Shown: positions 34,229-43,826, numbered from the stretch's first letter. The stretch is 64,000 nt of DNA from Microvirga ossetica (GCF_002741015.1 NZ_CP016616.1:2823501-2887500), one strand, 5' to 3'. Made by a program: numbers and translations. The notes: generated by a model not told the origin, from the letters alone.

Positions 34229-35272
34229 TCACGGGCACGGATTGCAGTGCTCGACATGGATCGCGTTGATGCGCTCCTCAATCTCCGGGGTGATCGTCAC
34301 GTCGATGGAGGCAATGTCCGTCTTGAGCTGCTCCATCGAGGTCGCGCCGATGATGTTCGATGTGAGGAAGGGGCGCGAGTTGACGAAGGCGAGCGCCATC
34401 TGGGCCGGATCGAGATTAAACTCCTTGGCGAGCGCGATGTATTTGCGGATCGCGGCCTCGGCGGTCGGGTTCTGGTAGCGCTGGCCGCGGCCGAACAGGG
34501 TGGTCCGCGTGCCGGGCGGACGGGCGCCGTCGAGATATTTGCCGGTCAGGTAGCCCTGGCCGAGCGGCGAATAGGCGAGCAGGCTCACGTTCTCCTGCAT
34601 CGTCACCTCGGCGAGCGCCACCTCGTAGGTGCGGTTGAGGAGGTTGTAGGCGTTCTGCACCGACTGCACCCGGGCCTGGCCCTTGGCATCCGCATGCTTG
34701 AGGAAGCTCATGGTGCCCCAGGCGCTCTCGTTGGACAGCCCGAAATGGCGGATCTTTCCGGCCTTCACCAGGTCCGTCATGATCTCGACCGTCTCAGCGA
34801 TGGGATGGGATTCGCCCTCCTGGTGGCGGAAGATCGTCGGGTTCGAGCCCCAGGGCATCGGGCGGTCGGGCCAGTGGATCTGGTAGAGATCGATATAGTC
34901 GGTCTGGAGCCGCTTCAGGCTCTTGTTCACCGCCTCCTCGACCTGCGCCCGGGACAATTCGCCCTTGGAGCCGTCGTCGCGGAACCACGTGTTGTCGGAG
35001 CGGCCGATCACCTTGGTGGCCAGAATCACCTTGTCGCGGCTGCCGCGGGCCTTGAACCAGGAGCCGATGATCCGCTCCGTGGAGCCTTGCGTCTCCGGCC
35101 GCGGCGGGATCGAGTAGAGTTCGGCCGTGTCGAAGAAGTTGATGCCCTTGTCGAGGGCATAATCCATCTGCGCATGACCGTCGGCTTCGGTGTTCTGCTG
35201 GCCCCAGGTCATGGTGCCGAGGCAGATGAGGCTGACATTGAGATCCGTGCGGCCGAGGCGGCGATGTTCCAT
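34229..35272 (-). CDS. Aldo/keto reductase (Tas/YajO-like)
   Basis: A 347-aa (alpha/beta)8 NADPH-dependent reductase. The catalytic tetrad regions are visible: Asp in FFDTAELYS (with Tyr), Lys in VILATKVIGR and His in LYQIHWPDR, with GLSNESAW and YSPLGQGYLTGKY further on. Closest in pattern to E. coli Tas (MEHRRLGRTDLNVSLICLGTMTWG). Substrate unknown. Monocistronic between repeats and tesA. Confidence 0.91.
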   Translation of the reverse strand: MEHRRLGRTDLNVSLICLGTMTWGQQNTEADGHAQMDYALDKGINFFDTAELYSIPPRPETQGSTERIIGSWFKARGSRDKVILATKVIGRSDNTWFRDDGSKGELSRAQVEEAVNKSLKRLQTDYIDLYQIHWPDRPMPWGSNPTIFRHQEGESHPIAETVEIMTDLVKAGKIRHFGLSNESAWGTMSFLKHADAKGQARVQSVQNAYNLLNRTYEVALAEVTMQENVSLLAYSPLGQGYLTGKYLDGARPPGTRTTLFGRGQRYQNPTAEAAIRKYIALAKEFNLDPAQMALAFVNSRPFLTSNIIGATSMEQLKTDIASIDVTITPEIEERINAIHVEHCNPCP

Positions 35273-35338
35273 GGGTATTTAGCTCCTCGCGACGGAATCA
35301 TCCGCCGCGTTCAGGCAAGAATGAGGCGCTGAAACCTT

Positions 35339-36013
35339 TCAGCGCTGGGCAAGGCGGGCGAGAAAGCTCTCGACGCTGGGCAGAATGCGCTCGACGATGA
35401 TCTCCACGCCCTTGGCCGTCGGGTGCAGCCCGTCGGGCAGGTTGAGGGACCGATCGCCGGCGACTCCGTCCAGGAAGAAGGGATAGAGCACAAGGTCGTG
35501 CGTCTTCGCAATGTCCGGATAGATGCTGTCGAATTTCTGCACATAAGCCGGGCCGAGATTGCGCGAGGCAACCATGCCCGCGAGCAGCACCGGGATGTTG
35601 CGGCTTTTGAGCCGCTCGACGATGGTCTCCAGGTTCTTGCGGGTGCCGACGGGATCGAGCCCGCGCAGCATATCGTTGGCGCCGAGCTCCAGGATCACCC
35701 CGTCGGTGCCGTCGGGCACGGACCAGTCGAGCCGGTCGAGCCCGCCGGAGGAGGTGTCGCCGGAGACGCCCGCATTGGCGACCTCCACCTTGTAGCCCTT
35801 GGCCTTCAGGGCGCGCTCCAGCACGGTCGGGAAGGCGGCCTCCTGCGGCAGGTTGTAGCCGGCGCTCAGGCTGTCGCCGAGCGCCACGAGGCGGATCGGC
35901 TGGCCTTGCGCCTGGGCTGCCGGAAGGGTGGCGATCACGGCGGCAAAGGCGGTGGCAAGCAGGGCCGCACACGCAAAAATGATCGTCATGAATGAGCCGG
36001 ATTGGCGCTTCAT
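35339..36013 (-). CDS. tesA: GDSL-type esterase/thioesterase TesA (arylesterase)
   Basis: A 224-aa SGNH hydrolase with signal peptide (FMTIIFACAALLATAFAAVIATLPAAQAQ). The blocks are GDSLSAGYNLP (Ser), the Gly in VANAGVSGDTS, GANDMLRG (Asn) and DGLHPTAKG (Asp-His). Likely periplasmic and active on thioesters or aryl esters. The ATG at 36013 follows AGGAAG. It is divergent from ybbA, the arrangement conserved in many proteobacteria. Confidence 0.93.
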   Translation of the reverse strand: MKRQSGSFMTIIFACAALLATAFAAVIATLPAAQAQGQPIRLVALGDSLSAGYNLPQEAAFPTVLERALKAKGYKVEVANAGVSGDTSSGGLDRLDWSVPDGTDGVILELGANDMLRGLDPVGTRKNLETIVERLKSRNIPVLLAGMVASRNLGPAYVQKFDSIYPDIAKTHDLVLYPFFLDGVAGDRSLNLPDGLHPTAKGVEIIVERILPSVESFLARLAQR

Positions 36014-36085
36014 CGATAGGCTTCCTATCTCTCCGGGACTAGAACCGGACAAGTTTCAGTTTTCCAAAAGATCGGGTGAAGAGGC

Positions 36086-36778
36086 ATGCAGGACAAGGCC
36101 ATCGCGCTGCACGACGTCGATTTGAGTCTCGGGCGCGGCGCTGCGCGGGTGCATATCCTCAAAGGAATCTCCCTCGATATCGCCAGGGGCGAGGCGGTGG
36201 GCCTCGTCGGGCCTTCGGGCTCGGGAAAGTCGACCCTGCTCATGACCATGGCCGGGCTCGAACGGCCCGATTCGGGCCGGATCGTCGTCGACGGCACCGA
36301 CCTTTCCGGCCTCGACGAGGATGCTCTCGCGCGCTTTCGCGGCCGCCGGATCGGCATCGTGTTCCAGTCCTTCCACCTCGTCCCGACCATGACGGCCCTG
36401 GAGAACGTGGCGCTGCCCCTCGAGCTCGCCGGCAAGGACGAGGCCTTCGAGCGGGCCGAGGCCGAGCTGCAGGCGGTGGGCTTAGGCCATCGCCTGCATC
36501 ATTATCCGGCGCAGCTCTCGGGTGGCGAGCAGCAGCGCGTGGCGATCGCCCGCGCGATCGTGCCGGATCCGGCGATCCTGGTGGCGGACGAGCCCACCGG
36601 CAATCTCGACGAGACTACCGGCCAGTCCATCATCGACCTGCTGTTCGCCCTCAAGCGCGACCGGGGCGCGACCCTGGTGCTCGTGACCCACGATCTTAAC
36701 CTCGCCCGCCTCTGCGACCGCATGGTGCGCCTGCGCTCGGGCCAGGTTGAGACCGGCGCGGCCTCCGCCGTCGCTTAA
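36086..36778 (+). CDS. ybbA: YbbA-like ABC transporter ATPase
   Basis: A 230-aa ATPase of the LolD/MacB type: Walker A GPSGSGKST, signature LSGGEQQR, Walker B ILVADEPTGNLD and switch His in LVTHDLN. It pairs with the downstream FtsX-type permease 12 bp away and is divergent from tesA. The YbbAP complex acts on the inner membrane; the substrate is uncertain (hydrophobic compounds or lipids have been suggested). Confidence 0.92.
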   Translation: MQDKAIALHDVDLSLGRGAARVHILKGISLDIARGEAVGLVGPSGSGKSTLLMTMAGLERPDSGRIVVDGTDLSGLDEDALARFRGRRIGIVFQSFHLVPTMTALENVALPLELAGKDEAFERAEAELQAVGLGHRLHHYPAQLSGGEQQRVAIARAIVPDPAILVADEPTGNLDETTGQSIIDLLFALKRDRGATLVLVTHDLNLARLCDRMVRLRSGQVETGAASAVA

Positions 36779-36790
36779 GGATCACCTTTC

Positions 36791-39379
36791 ATGCACGGCA
36801 CCCTTCCCGCCACGCCGCAGAGACGGCCTGCCTCCGGCTCCCGCCTGCCGCTCCTGCTGCGCCTCGCCTTCCGCGAGCTGCGCGGAGGCCTGCAAGGCTT
36901 CGGCATCTTCCTCGCCTGCATCGCGCTCGGCGTCGCCGCGATCGCCAGCGTCTCCTCCCTCTCCCGCTCGCTTACCGAGGGCATCACCCGCGAGGGCCGG
37001 CGGATCCTCGGCGGCGACATGGCCTTTTCCCTGCTCCAGCGCGAGGCGGCAGGGCCCGAACGCGCCTTCCTGGAAACCAAGGGACGGGTCAACGTCGTCG
37101 CCACCATGCGCGCCATGGCGGTGGCCGGCGAGAAAGGCTCGGGCCTCGTGGAGATGAAGGCGGTCGATGGGGGCTATCCCACCGTCGGCGCCCTCGAGAC
37201 CGATCCTCAGCTCGCCCCCGCCGATCTCTTCGCCGAGCGCAACGGCGCCTTCGGCGCGGCGGTGGACCCGGCGCTTCTCGCGCGGCTCGACCTGAAGGTC
37301 GGCGACCGGGTGACGGTCGGCGCGGCCAACGTGGAGTTGCGGGCGCGCCTCGATTCCGAGCCCGACAAGATCGCCGACGGCATCGGCTTCGGGCCGCGGC
37401 TTCTCCTGTCGCAGGAGGCGCTGAAGGCGACCGGGCTCGTCCAGCCGGGAAGCCTCGTGCGCTGGACCTATCGGCTCACCCTGCCGCCCTCGCTCTCGAC
37501 CGAGGAGGGGCTGACCCAGATCGAGGCGGAGGCGAACCACCTCCTGCCCGAGGCCGGCTGGAACGTCCGCACGCGGCTCAATGCCGATCCGCGCTTTGCC
37601 CGCAACATCGAGCGCTTCACCCAGTTCCTGACCCTCGTCGGCCTCACCGCCCTGCTTGTGGGCGGCGTCGGCGTCGCCAATGCGGTGCGCGGCTTCGTCG
37701 ACCGCAAGCGCGCCTCCATCGCCACCCTGAAGAGCCTCGGCGCGCCGGGCGGGCAGGTGGTGCTGCTCTACCTCACGCAGGTGATGCTGATCGCCGTCGT
37801 CGGCATCGGAATCGGTCTCGCCTTCGGTGCCGCCTTGCCCTTCGTGATCACAGCCCTCTTCGGCCATCTCCTGCCGATCCCGATCCAGCCGACGCTGGCC
37901 TGGACCGAGCTCGGGATCGCGCTTCTCTACGGCGCGCTCACGGCCCTGGTCTTTGCCATCGCGCCTTTGGGCCGCGCCCATGACGTGCCGGTCTCAGGCC
38001 TGTTCCGCGACCAGATCGATCCGGAGCGGCGCTGGCCGCGCAAGCGTTACATCGCTGCGCTCGCGGTCTCGGTCGCGGCGCTGGTGGGATTGTCCCTGCT
38101 CGCGGCCTATGACCAGCGCATCGCGCTCATGTTCGTGGGTGCCGCGGCCGGATCCTTCGTGCTCCTCCGCCTCGTCGCGCTCGGCATCATGGCGCTCGCC
38201 CGCCGCCTTCCCCGTTCGAAGAGAACGGCGCCGCGGCTGGCGCTTGCCAACATCCACCGCCCGGGCGCGCTCACGCCCTCGCTGGTGCTCTCGCTCGGCC
38301 TCGGCATCACGCTCCTCGTGACGCTTGCGGTCATCGACAGCAACCTGACGCGCCAGCTCACGCAGAGCCTGCCGGAGAAGGCGCCGAGCTTCTTCTTCCT
38401 CGACATCCCGAACCAGCAGGCCGATGCCTTCGAAGGCTTTTTGAAGAACCAGGCCGCCGACGCCCATATCGAGCGCGTGCCGATGATGCGCGGGCGCCTC
38501 GTGACGCTCGGCGGACGTCCTGTCGCCGAAGTCAAGGCGCCCGAGGACGTCTCCTGGGTGCTGGAGGGCGACCGGGGCATCACCTATGCCAGCCGGCCGC
38601 CGGAGGGCTCGAACATCGTTGCGGGCGAATGGTGGTCGGAAGGCTATCGCGGCAAACCTCTGGTCTCGTTCGACCGCAAGATCGCTGAGGGCCTGGGCCT
38701 CAAGATCGGCGACGAGATCACGGTCAACGTGCTCGGGCGCAACATCTCCGCCACCATCGCCAACTTGCGCGAGGTGGAATGGCGCTCCATGGGCATCAAC
38801 TTCGTCATGGTGTTCTCGCCCAACGCCTTCGCCGGCGCGCCGCACACGCATCTGGCCACCGTCACCTTCCCGAACGGCTCGGATCCGGCGCTCGATGCCC
38901 GAATCTTGAGAAGCTCGGCCGTGGCCTATCCCATGGTCACGAGCGTGCGGGTGAAGGACGCTCTGGAGGCGGTCAACGACGTGGTCTCGCAACTCGTCAT
39001 GGCGATCCGCGGGGCGAGCTCCATCGCCCTGATCGCGAGCCTCCTGGTGCTCGCCGGCGCGCTAGCGGCTGGGCATCGGGCGCGACTCTACGATGCGGTG
39101 GTGCTGAAGACGCTTGGCGCCACCCGGACGCGGCTTCTATCGGCCTATGCCCTCGAATACGGGCTTCTGGGGCTCGCCACCGCCGCGTTCGGCCTGCTCG
39201 CAGGCACGCTCGCCGCCTATTTCATCCTGACGCGGGTCATGAATCTCGCCTTCACCCTGGATCTCTCCGGCGCTCTGCTCGCCTGCCTGCTGGCGGTTCT
39301 CGTCAGCGTCGGATTGGGGCTGATGGGGACCTGGCGCATCCTCAGTCAAAAGCCGGCTCAATACTTGAGAAATCTTTGA
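36791..39379 (+). CDS. ybbP: YbbP-like FtsX-family ABC transporter permease
   Basis: An 862-aa permease with two FtsX/MacB_PCD units. There is an N-terminal helix (GIFLACIALGVAAIASVSSLS), a periplasmic domain, then clusters of membrane helices at about 265-420 and 460-520, a second periplasmic domain (about 530-700) and three C-terminal helices from about 735. The ten-helix layout and length match YbbP. AAGGATCA lies before the ATG. It forms an operon with ybbA. Confidence 0.92.
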   Translation: MHGTLPATPQRRPASGSRLPLLLRLAFRELRGGLQGFGIFLACIALGVAAIASVSSLSRSLTEGITREGRRILGGDMAFSLLQREAAGPERAFLETKGRVNVVATMRAMAVAGEKGSGLVEMKAVDGGYPTVGALETDPQLAPADLFAERNGAFGAAVDPALLARLDLKVGDRVTVGAANVELRARLDSEPDKIADGIGFGPRLLLSQEALKATGLVQPGSLVRWTYRLTLPPSLSTEEGLTQIEAEANHLLPEAGWNVRTRLNADPRFARNIERFTQFLTLVGLTALLVGGVGVANAVRGFVDRKRASIATLKSLGAPGGQVVLLYLTQVMLIAVVGIGIGLAFGAALPFVITALFGHLLPIPIQPTLAWTELGIALLYGALTALVFAIAPLGRAHDVPVSGLFRDQIDPERRWPRKRYIAALAVSVAALVGLSLLAAYDQRIALMFVGAAAGSFVLLRLVALGIMALARRLPRSKRTAPRLALANIHRPGALTPSLVLSLGLGITLLVTLAVIDSNLTRQLTQSLPEKAPSFFFLDIPNQQADAFEGFLKNQAADAHIERVPMMRGRLVTLGGRPVAEVKAPEDVSWVLEGDRGITYASRPPEGSNIVAGEWWSEGYRGKPLVSFDRKIAEGLGLKIGDEITVNVLGRNISATIANLREVEWRSMGINFVMVFSPNAFAGAPHTHLATVTFPNGSDPALDARILRSSAVAYPMVTSVRVKDALEAVNDVVSQLVMAIRGASSIALIASLLVLAGALAAGHRARLYDAVVLKTLGATRTRLLSAYALEYGLLGLATAAFGLLAGTLAAYFILTRVMNLAFTLDLSGALLACLLAVLVSVGLGLMGTWRILSQKPAQYLRNL

Positions 39380-39607
39380 AGCCCGGCCGTTCGACCGAAG
39401 GCTGAAAGAGCATCTGGACCTCGCTGGAGAGCAGCCTCAGAACTGCTCTCCGAATATCCTTTCACGAAACTTTGAAGCCAGGCGATCCCTCTTGCGGAAC
39501 AAGCGCCAACCTCTCATATTTTACGTGTCGCCGTAATCCTGCGGCGGCGGAGGGCTGGCCACAGCCTTTTGAGAGAACATATCGGGACACCGTGAGAAAG
39601 GACTCCG

Positions 39608-40390
39608 ATGCAACCGTATGAGCAAAACCAAACCGCCTATGGCACCGGCTTTGCCCGGACGGCAGCTCAGGTCGACCAGGGCCTGCGCGCCTTTATGCTC
39701 GGCGTCTACAACAACATGGTCCTGGGTCTGGCCATCTCGGCCCTGGTCGCGCTCGGCATCAACATGCTGGCCACGACGAGCGACCCGTCCCAGGCCGTCG
39801 CCCGCATAGGCGGCGTGAACCTGACCCAGTTCGGCGCGACGCTGTACGGCTCGCCGCTGATGTGGGTCGTGGCGCTGGCGCCGCTGGCCTTCATCTTCTT
39901 CTTCTCGTTCCGGATGGACCGGATGTCGGCGGCTGCGGCCCGCGGCACCTTCTTCGCCTTCGCGGCGGTGATGGGTGCTTCGCTCTCGACGCTGCTCATC
40001 CGCTACACCGGCGCGAGCGTCGTGCAGGTGTTCTTCATCACGGCGGCGGCCTTCGGCTCGCTGTCGCTCTGGGGCTACACCACGAACCGCAGCCTATCCG
40101 GCATGGGCTCGTTCCTGATCATGGGTCTCGTCGGCCTGATCCTGGCCTCGATCGTCAACATCTTCGTGGCGTCGAGCATGCTGCAGTTCGGCATTTCCGT
40201 GATCGGCGTGCTGATCTTCGCAGGCCTGACGGCTTACGACACGCAGAAGCTGAAGGAGATGTACCTCTACGGCAATTTCGACTCCGAGACTGCCGCGAAG
40301 GCCTCCGTGTTCGGCGCCCTGACGCTGTATCTGGACTTCATCAACATGTTCCAGTTCCTCCTCGCGCTCGTTGGCAACCGCAACGAGTAA
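39608..40390 (+). CDS. Bax inhibitor-1/YccA family membrane protein
   Basis: A 260-aa protein with seven hydrophobic segments and the BI-1 pattern MLGVYNNMVLGLAISALVAL, ISVIGVLIFAGLTAYDTQKL (with the conserved Asp), ending TLYLDFINMFQFLLALVGNR. Bacterial homologues modulate FtsH proteolysis (YccA) or calcium leak (YetJ). A strong AAAGGA is seven bases before the ATG, and a clear terminator follows. Monocistronic. Confidence 0.95.
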   Translation: MQPYEQNQTAYGTGFARTAAQVDQGLRAFMLGVYNNMVLGLAISALVALGINMLATTSDPSQAVARIGGVNLTQFGATLYGSPLMWVVALAPLAFIFFFSFRMDRMSAAAARGTFFAFAAVMGASLSTLLIRYTGASVVQVFFITAAAFGSLSLWGYTTNRSLSGMGSFLIMGLVGLILASIVNIFVASSMLQFGISVIGVLIFAGLTAYDTQKLKEMYLYGNFDSETAAKASVFGALTLYLDFINMFQFLLALVGNRNE

Positions 40391-40414
40391 GGACGAACGG
40401 AGCGAGTGATCGCG

Positions 40415-40445
40415 AAGCCCCGGCCGAGAGGCCGGGGCTTTTCTT
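40415..40445 (+). terminator. Rho-independent terminator after the Bax-inhibitor gene
   Basis: AAGCCCCGGCC (40415-40425), loop GAGA, GGCCGGGGCTT (40430-40440), then TTCTT. The symmetric A/T flanks would allow it to serve the convergent gene as well. Confidence 0.9.
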
Positions 40446-40470
40446 ATTCGCGGCGGGCGCCCGACAGCCC

Positions 40471-40797
40471 TCATGTTCCCGGCGGGCGATACTTGACCGA
40501 CTTCGCCTTCGCGAGGGCCTGCATCAGCTCTTCGACGCTGATGAGGACGGTCGTCTCGCTCGAGCGCAGTGCGCCGCCCGCGCCGATGGCTAGCACGACG
40601 GACGCCATCGACACGTTGTCCGGCGCTTCCCATAAGTTCCAGCCATCGTGTTCGCCGAAGGCGTACCAGAACCCGTGCAGCTTTCCGCCGACCGATTCGA
40701 TGTACGAACTGGCTGCCTTTCGCCGATCCTCAGGGTTCTCGATCAGGCGCGCCCAGGTCTCGGGCGTGTAGCTGAAGCGCGTAAGATACATGGCCAT
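40471..40797 (-). CDS. GYD-domain protein
   Basis: A 108-aa protein of the GYD family (MYLTRFSYTPETWARLIENPEDR, GKLHGFWYAFGEHDGWNLWEAPD). The name motif GYD appears as GEHDGW-type sequence here. Small ferredoxin-like fold, function unknown. It converges on the Bax-inhibitor terminator and is followed upstream by the MFS gene, about 100 bp away on the same strand. Confidence 0.84.
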   Translation of the reverse strand: MAMYLTRFSYTPETWARLIENPEDRRKAASSYIESVGGKLHGFWYAFGEHDGWNLWEAPDNVSMASVVLAIGAGGALRSSETTVLISVEELMQALAKAKSVKYRPPGT

Positions 40798-40897
40798 GGC
40801 TCACCTCGTCCCGTCAGAGTTTGGCCCCAGCCGAGGCAGTTAACGCCCAAATCAGCGAAGCGGCGAGTCCTTTGCGTGAGTGAGCGCGTGAAAGAAC

Positions 40898-42430
40898 TTA
40901 AGCCTGTCCCGAGGGCGCCGACCGGTGGCCGAAATAAGCGCTCGCGATGGCGGCCGCGGCGCAGATCAGCGCCACCAGCGCGAACCCGCCGATTATGGAC
41001 GCGGCATAGATCTCCCGCACGGCCTCGGTTTGAGCTTCGGACGGCAGAGGCGTGCCGAAGGTCGCCTGCGTGAAAAGATCGGCCATAGCCGGGCTGACCC
41101 ATGCGGCGGCGTGCTGGAATCCGAATGTGGCGACGACGCCGAGCCCGGCGACGGCGATCAGGCCCGCGACGCGCGAGATCGCATTGTTGATGCCCGAGGC
41201 GACCCCGATGCGGTCGTCGGAAACCGCGTTCATGACGGTGGTCGACAGCGGCGCGACGGTGATTCCCATGCCCAGTCCCATCGCGGCCATGACGGGCGCG
41301 ACCGCGAACCAGTAGCTGCCGTGAAACACGGCAAGCGCCAGAAGCGCGAAGCTCACCCCCGTGATGGCGGGCCCGACCGTCAGCAGCATTTTTACGCCGA
41401 ACCGATCGGCCATCGTGCCTCCGAGCCGGGACAGGAGGGCCATGACGAGCGTGAACGGCAGGAAGACGGAGCCGGCCTTGGCGGCCGAATAGCCGTGAGC
41501 CTCGATCAGCGCCGTCGGCAGAAAGAACAGGGCCCCGCTGAGCGCGAAATAGAGCAGCAGCGTCAACAGATTGACATTGGTGAAGGCGGAGGAGCGAAAC
41601 AGGTCGAGCGGCATCATCGGAGCCGCCGCCCGCTTCTCATGGTGGATGAAGAGGCCGAGCACCGCCGCGCCGGCGAGCGTCAGCCCGACGGCCAGGCCGC
41701 GATGGCTGTCCTTTTCGCCGAAAGCCGTCAATCCATAGGCGAGGAGCCCGAGGCCGATCACGGCAAGGGCGCCGCCCAGCCAGTCCATGGCGGCGCCATG
41801 TGCCACTTGGCTTTCCGGGATATGTTTCCAGCACAGCCACAGGGCTAGGGCGGCGATGGGCAGGTTGATCCAGAAGATCGCCTGCCAAGGGCCGATATCG
41901 ATCAGCCAGCCGCCGAGGATCGGCCCGAGCGCCGCGGCGATGGCGGAGGCGGCCGCCCAGGTGCCGATGGCCTTGCCCCGCGCCTCTTTCGGGAAATGGG
42001 CGCTGATCAGCGCGAGCGAACCCGGCACCAGGAGCGCGCCGCCGATCCCCTGGAAAGTCCGGGCCGCGATCAGCATCCCGGCCGATCCGGACAGGCCGCA
42101 CCACAGCGAGGTCAGGCCGAAGCCGGCGATGCCGATCATGAAGATCCGCCTGAGGCCATAGGCATCGCCCGCCGCGCCGCCCAGCAGCAGGAAGGCGGAG
42201 AGCGTCAGCGCATAGGCGTTGCTGATCCACTGCATCTCCGACAGGGAAGCCTGCAGGCTCTCCCGCATCTGCGGGATCGCGACGGTGACGATGGCGCCAT
42301 CGGCAAAGACCATGCTGGAGGCGAGGATCGCCGTCCACACCACATAGGCCTGCGTCCGGGATTCTCCGGACGGCGCCATCTCGCTCGGGCTGAGCTGGTT
42401 CACGCGCAGGCCTTTCTCTTGATGCTCCAT
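40898..42430 (-). CDS. MFS drug exporter, DHA2 (EmrB/QacA) type
   Basis: A 510-aa transporter with about 14 hydrophobic segments. DHA2 hallmarks are DGAIVTVAIPQMRESL (helix 1), the motif A-like GDAYGLRRIFM and RTFQGIGGALLVPGSLALI (motif C region). It probably exports drugs or organic compounds by proton antiport. It is divergent from the acetyltransferase gene, with 87 bp between. No local regulator is seen. Confidence 0.92.
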   Translation of the reverse strand: MEHQEKGLRVNQLSPSEMAPSGESRTQAYVVWTAILASSMVFADGAIVTVAIPQMRESLQASLSEMQWISNAYALTLSAFLLLGGAAGDAYGLRRIFMIGIAGFGLTSLWCGLSGSAGMLIAARTFQGIGGALLVPGSLALISAHFPKEARGKAIGTWAAASAIAAALGPILGGWLIDIGPWQAIFWINLPIAALALWLCWKHIPESQVAHGAAMDWLGGALAVIGLGLLAYGLTAFGEKDSHRGLAVGLTLAGAAVLGLFIHHEKRAAAPMMPLDLFRSSAFTNVNLLTLLLYFALSGALFFLPTALIEAHGYSAAKAGSVFLPFTLVMALLSRLGGTMADRFGVKMLLTVGPAITGVSFALLALAVFHGSYWFAVAPVMAAMGLGMGITVAPLSTTVMNAVSDDRIGVASGINNAISRVAGLIAVAGLGVVATFGFQHAAAWVSPAMADLFTQATFGTPLPSEAQTEAVREIYAASIIGGFALVALICAAAAIASAYFGHRSAPSGQA

Positions 42431-42517
42431 GCTAGGACCAAACGGGGACCGAAAGACAGTCTTCCCACATGCGGAATGCTATTCCCTATCCGGTCGAAAG
42501 TGTTTTAGAGAATCCGC

Positions 42518-43060
42518 ATGACGATCCTCATCCGCCCTTCCGCCGAATCCGATCTCGACGCCATCACCGCCATCTATGCCCATGCCGTGACGTATGGCAC
42601 GGCATCCTTCGAGCTTGATCCGCCCTCAAGGACGGAGATGGCCGGCCGCCGGGCCGCGATCCTCGATGGCGGCTATCCGTATATCGTGGCGGAGAAGGAC
42701 GGCACGATCCTCGGCTATGCCTATGCGGGCGCCTATCGCACGCGTCCGGCCTACCGTTCGACGGTGGAGGACTCGATTTATGTCGCGCCTTCCGCGCAGG
42801 GAAAGGGCGTCGGGCGGGCGCTTCTTGGCGCTCTGCTCGATGAATGCGAGGCGCTCGATTTCCGGCTCATCGTGGCGGTCATCGGCGACGAGGATTCGCA
42901 TGGCTCCATCGCCCTGCACAGGAGCCTCGGCTTCGAGCTTGTCGGAGTTTTCAAGGGCATCGGCTACAAGCACGGGCGCTGGCTCTCGACCGTGCTGATG
43001 GAGCGCAGGCTGGGGCACGGCATCGAGGCGCCGCCGACACGGCCCATCGCCGCCGGTTAA
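42518..43060 (+). CDS. GNAT N-acetyltransferase, phosphinothricin acetyltransferase-like
   Basis: A 180-aa GNAT protein. The acetyl-CoA loop is VAPSAQGKGVGRALLGALL. The pattern IRPSAESDLDAITAIYAHAV, TASFELDPPS, YAGAYRTRPAYRSTVEDSIYV and GFKGIGYKHGRW-like ending match the PAT/Bar/YncA group, which acetylates phosphinothricin or methionine sulfoximine/sulfone. The native substrate is unknown. It converges with the DUF2794 gene, 13 bp away. Confidence 0.92.
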   Translation: MTILIRPSAESDLDAITAIYAHAVTYGTASFELDPPSRTEMAGRRAAILDGGYPYIVAEKDGTILGYAYAGAYRTRPAYRSTVEDSIYVAPSAQGKGVGRALLGALLDECEALDFRLIVAVIGDEDSHGSIALHRSLGFELVGVFKGIGYKHGRWLSTVLMERRLGHGIEAPPTRPIAAG

Positions 43061-43073
43061 TTCTTCCCGTCGC

Positions 43074-43454
43074 TTAAGCGGATACGACCTTCGGCTTGTC
43101 GAGCACGCGCAGCACGCGCGCGAGTTCATGTCCGCGCTTGAGGATCAGACCCGTCGAGACGATGACCGAATAGGCACCCAGTTTCTTGGCGAGCTTCGGA
43201 TCCTTCTCGATGCGGTAGAGGGGCACTTCCGAGGCGCGCCGGAAGATGGAGAACACGGCCTTCTCGGGCATGAAGTCGATCGCGTAATCGCGCCATTCGC
43301 CGGCCGCCACCATGCGGCCGTAGAGATTCAAGATGGCCTGCAATTCGGCCCGGTCGAATGAAACCTGTTTCGGCGCGGCGGGGAAAGGAACGATGTGGGC
43401 CGAACCCTGCATCGCGCCGCCGCGCAGCGGCTCTGCGACGTCACCTTCGCTCAT
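43074..43454 (-). CDS. DUF2794 protein
   Basis: A 126-aa protein of the alphaproteobacterial DUF2794 family. The core is FDRAELQAILNLYGRMVAAGEWRDYAIDF, followed by VFSIFRRASEVPLYRIEKDP. No signal or membrane segment. Function unknown. The ATG at 43454 follows GGGAGGCTTC; the ATG four codons upstream overlaps that site and is rejected. Confidence 0.9.
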   Translation of the reverse strand: MSEGDVAEPLRGGAMQGSAHIVPFPAAPKQVSFDRAELQAILNLYGRMVAAGEWRDYAIDFMPEKAVFSIFRRASEVPLYRIEKDPKLAKKLGAYSVIVSTGLILKRGHELARVLRVLDKPKVVSA

Positions 43455-43561
43455 GAAGCCTCCCATGAAACGTTGTCCCCTGATGATGGGCTTCGTCGGC
43501 TAAGGGATCAACCCATCACGACACATTGAATCACGGGTTCTTTTGCAAATCTTATTCCTGC

Positions 43562-43731
43562 CGCATTCGTGCCCCGAAGGAGCCGTACTGAATTCCGTAA
43601 ATGCTCAAGTTGCCTCGACGGCCCGGCTCATCGAACGGCTTGGACACGTCAGCCCCCCAGCCCTCTGAGTCGCTTGAGGAGCCGGGCCACCCTCGAGACA
43701 CAAGGCTGCCTTCACGGCAGCCTTTTCTTTT
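43562..43731 (+). ncRNA. Candidate structured small RNA ending in a strong terminator
   Basis: A plus-strand transcription unit without a convincing reading frame. Possible promoter TTGAAT (43526-43531), 18 bp, TCTTAT (43550-43555). The body has a perfect 10-bp stem GGCCCGGCTC (43620-43629) with GAGCCGGGCC (43679-43688), enclosing a loop of about 49 nt with a C-rich run CAGCCCCCCAGCCC. A terminator follows at 43702-43731. C-rich loops are common in base-pairing sRNAs of Rhizobiales. I cannot match it to a named RNA. The short frame at 43601 (MLKLPRRPGSSNGL...) has no ribosome-binding site. Confidence 0.5.
43702..43731 (+). terminator. Rho-independent terminator, orphan
   Basis: AAGGCTGCC (43702-43710), loop TTCAC, GGCAGCCTT (43716-43724), then TTCTTTT. 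No plus-strand protein gene lies upstream since position 43060, so it ends some other transcript. Confidence 0.85.
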
Positions 43732-43826
43732 GTCGAGAGCGCTTTGCGCATCGACATCGCAAAGCGCTCCGAAATCGTTTTGTCGTTAACGTTTCGTAAA
43801 GACAAAGCCCGCATCCGCAGATCACC

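Noticed and set aside
43601..43789. Small frame MLKLPRRPGSSNGL... over the candidate sRNA
   Set aside because: No ribosome-binding site. The frame runs straight through a strong terminator hairpin and has no recognisable pattern.
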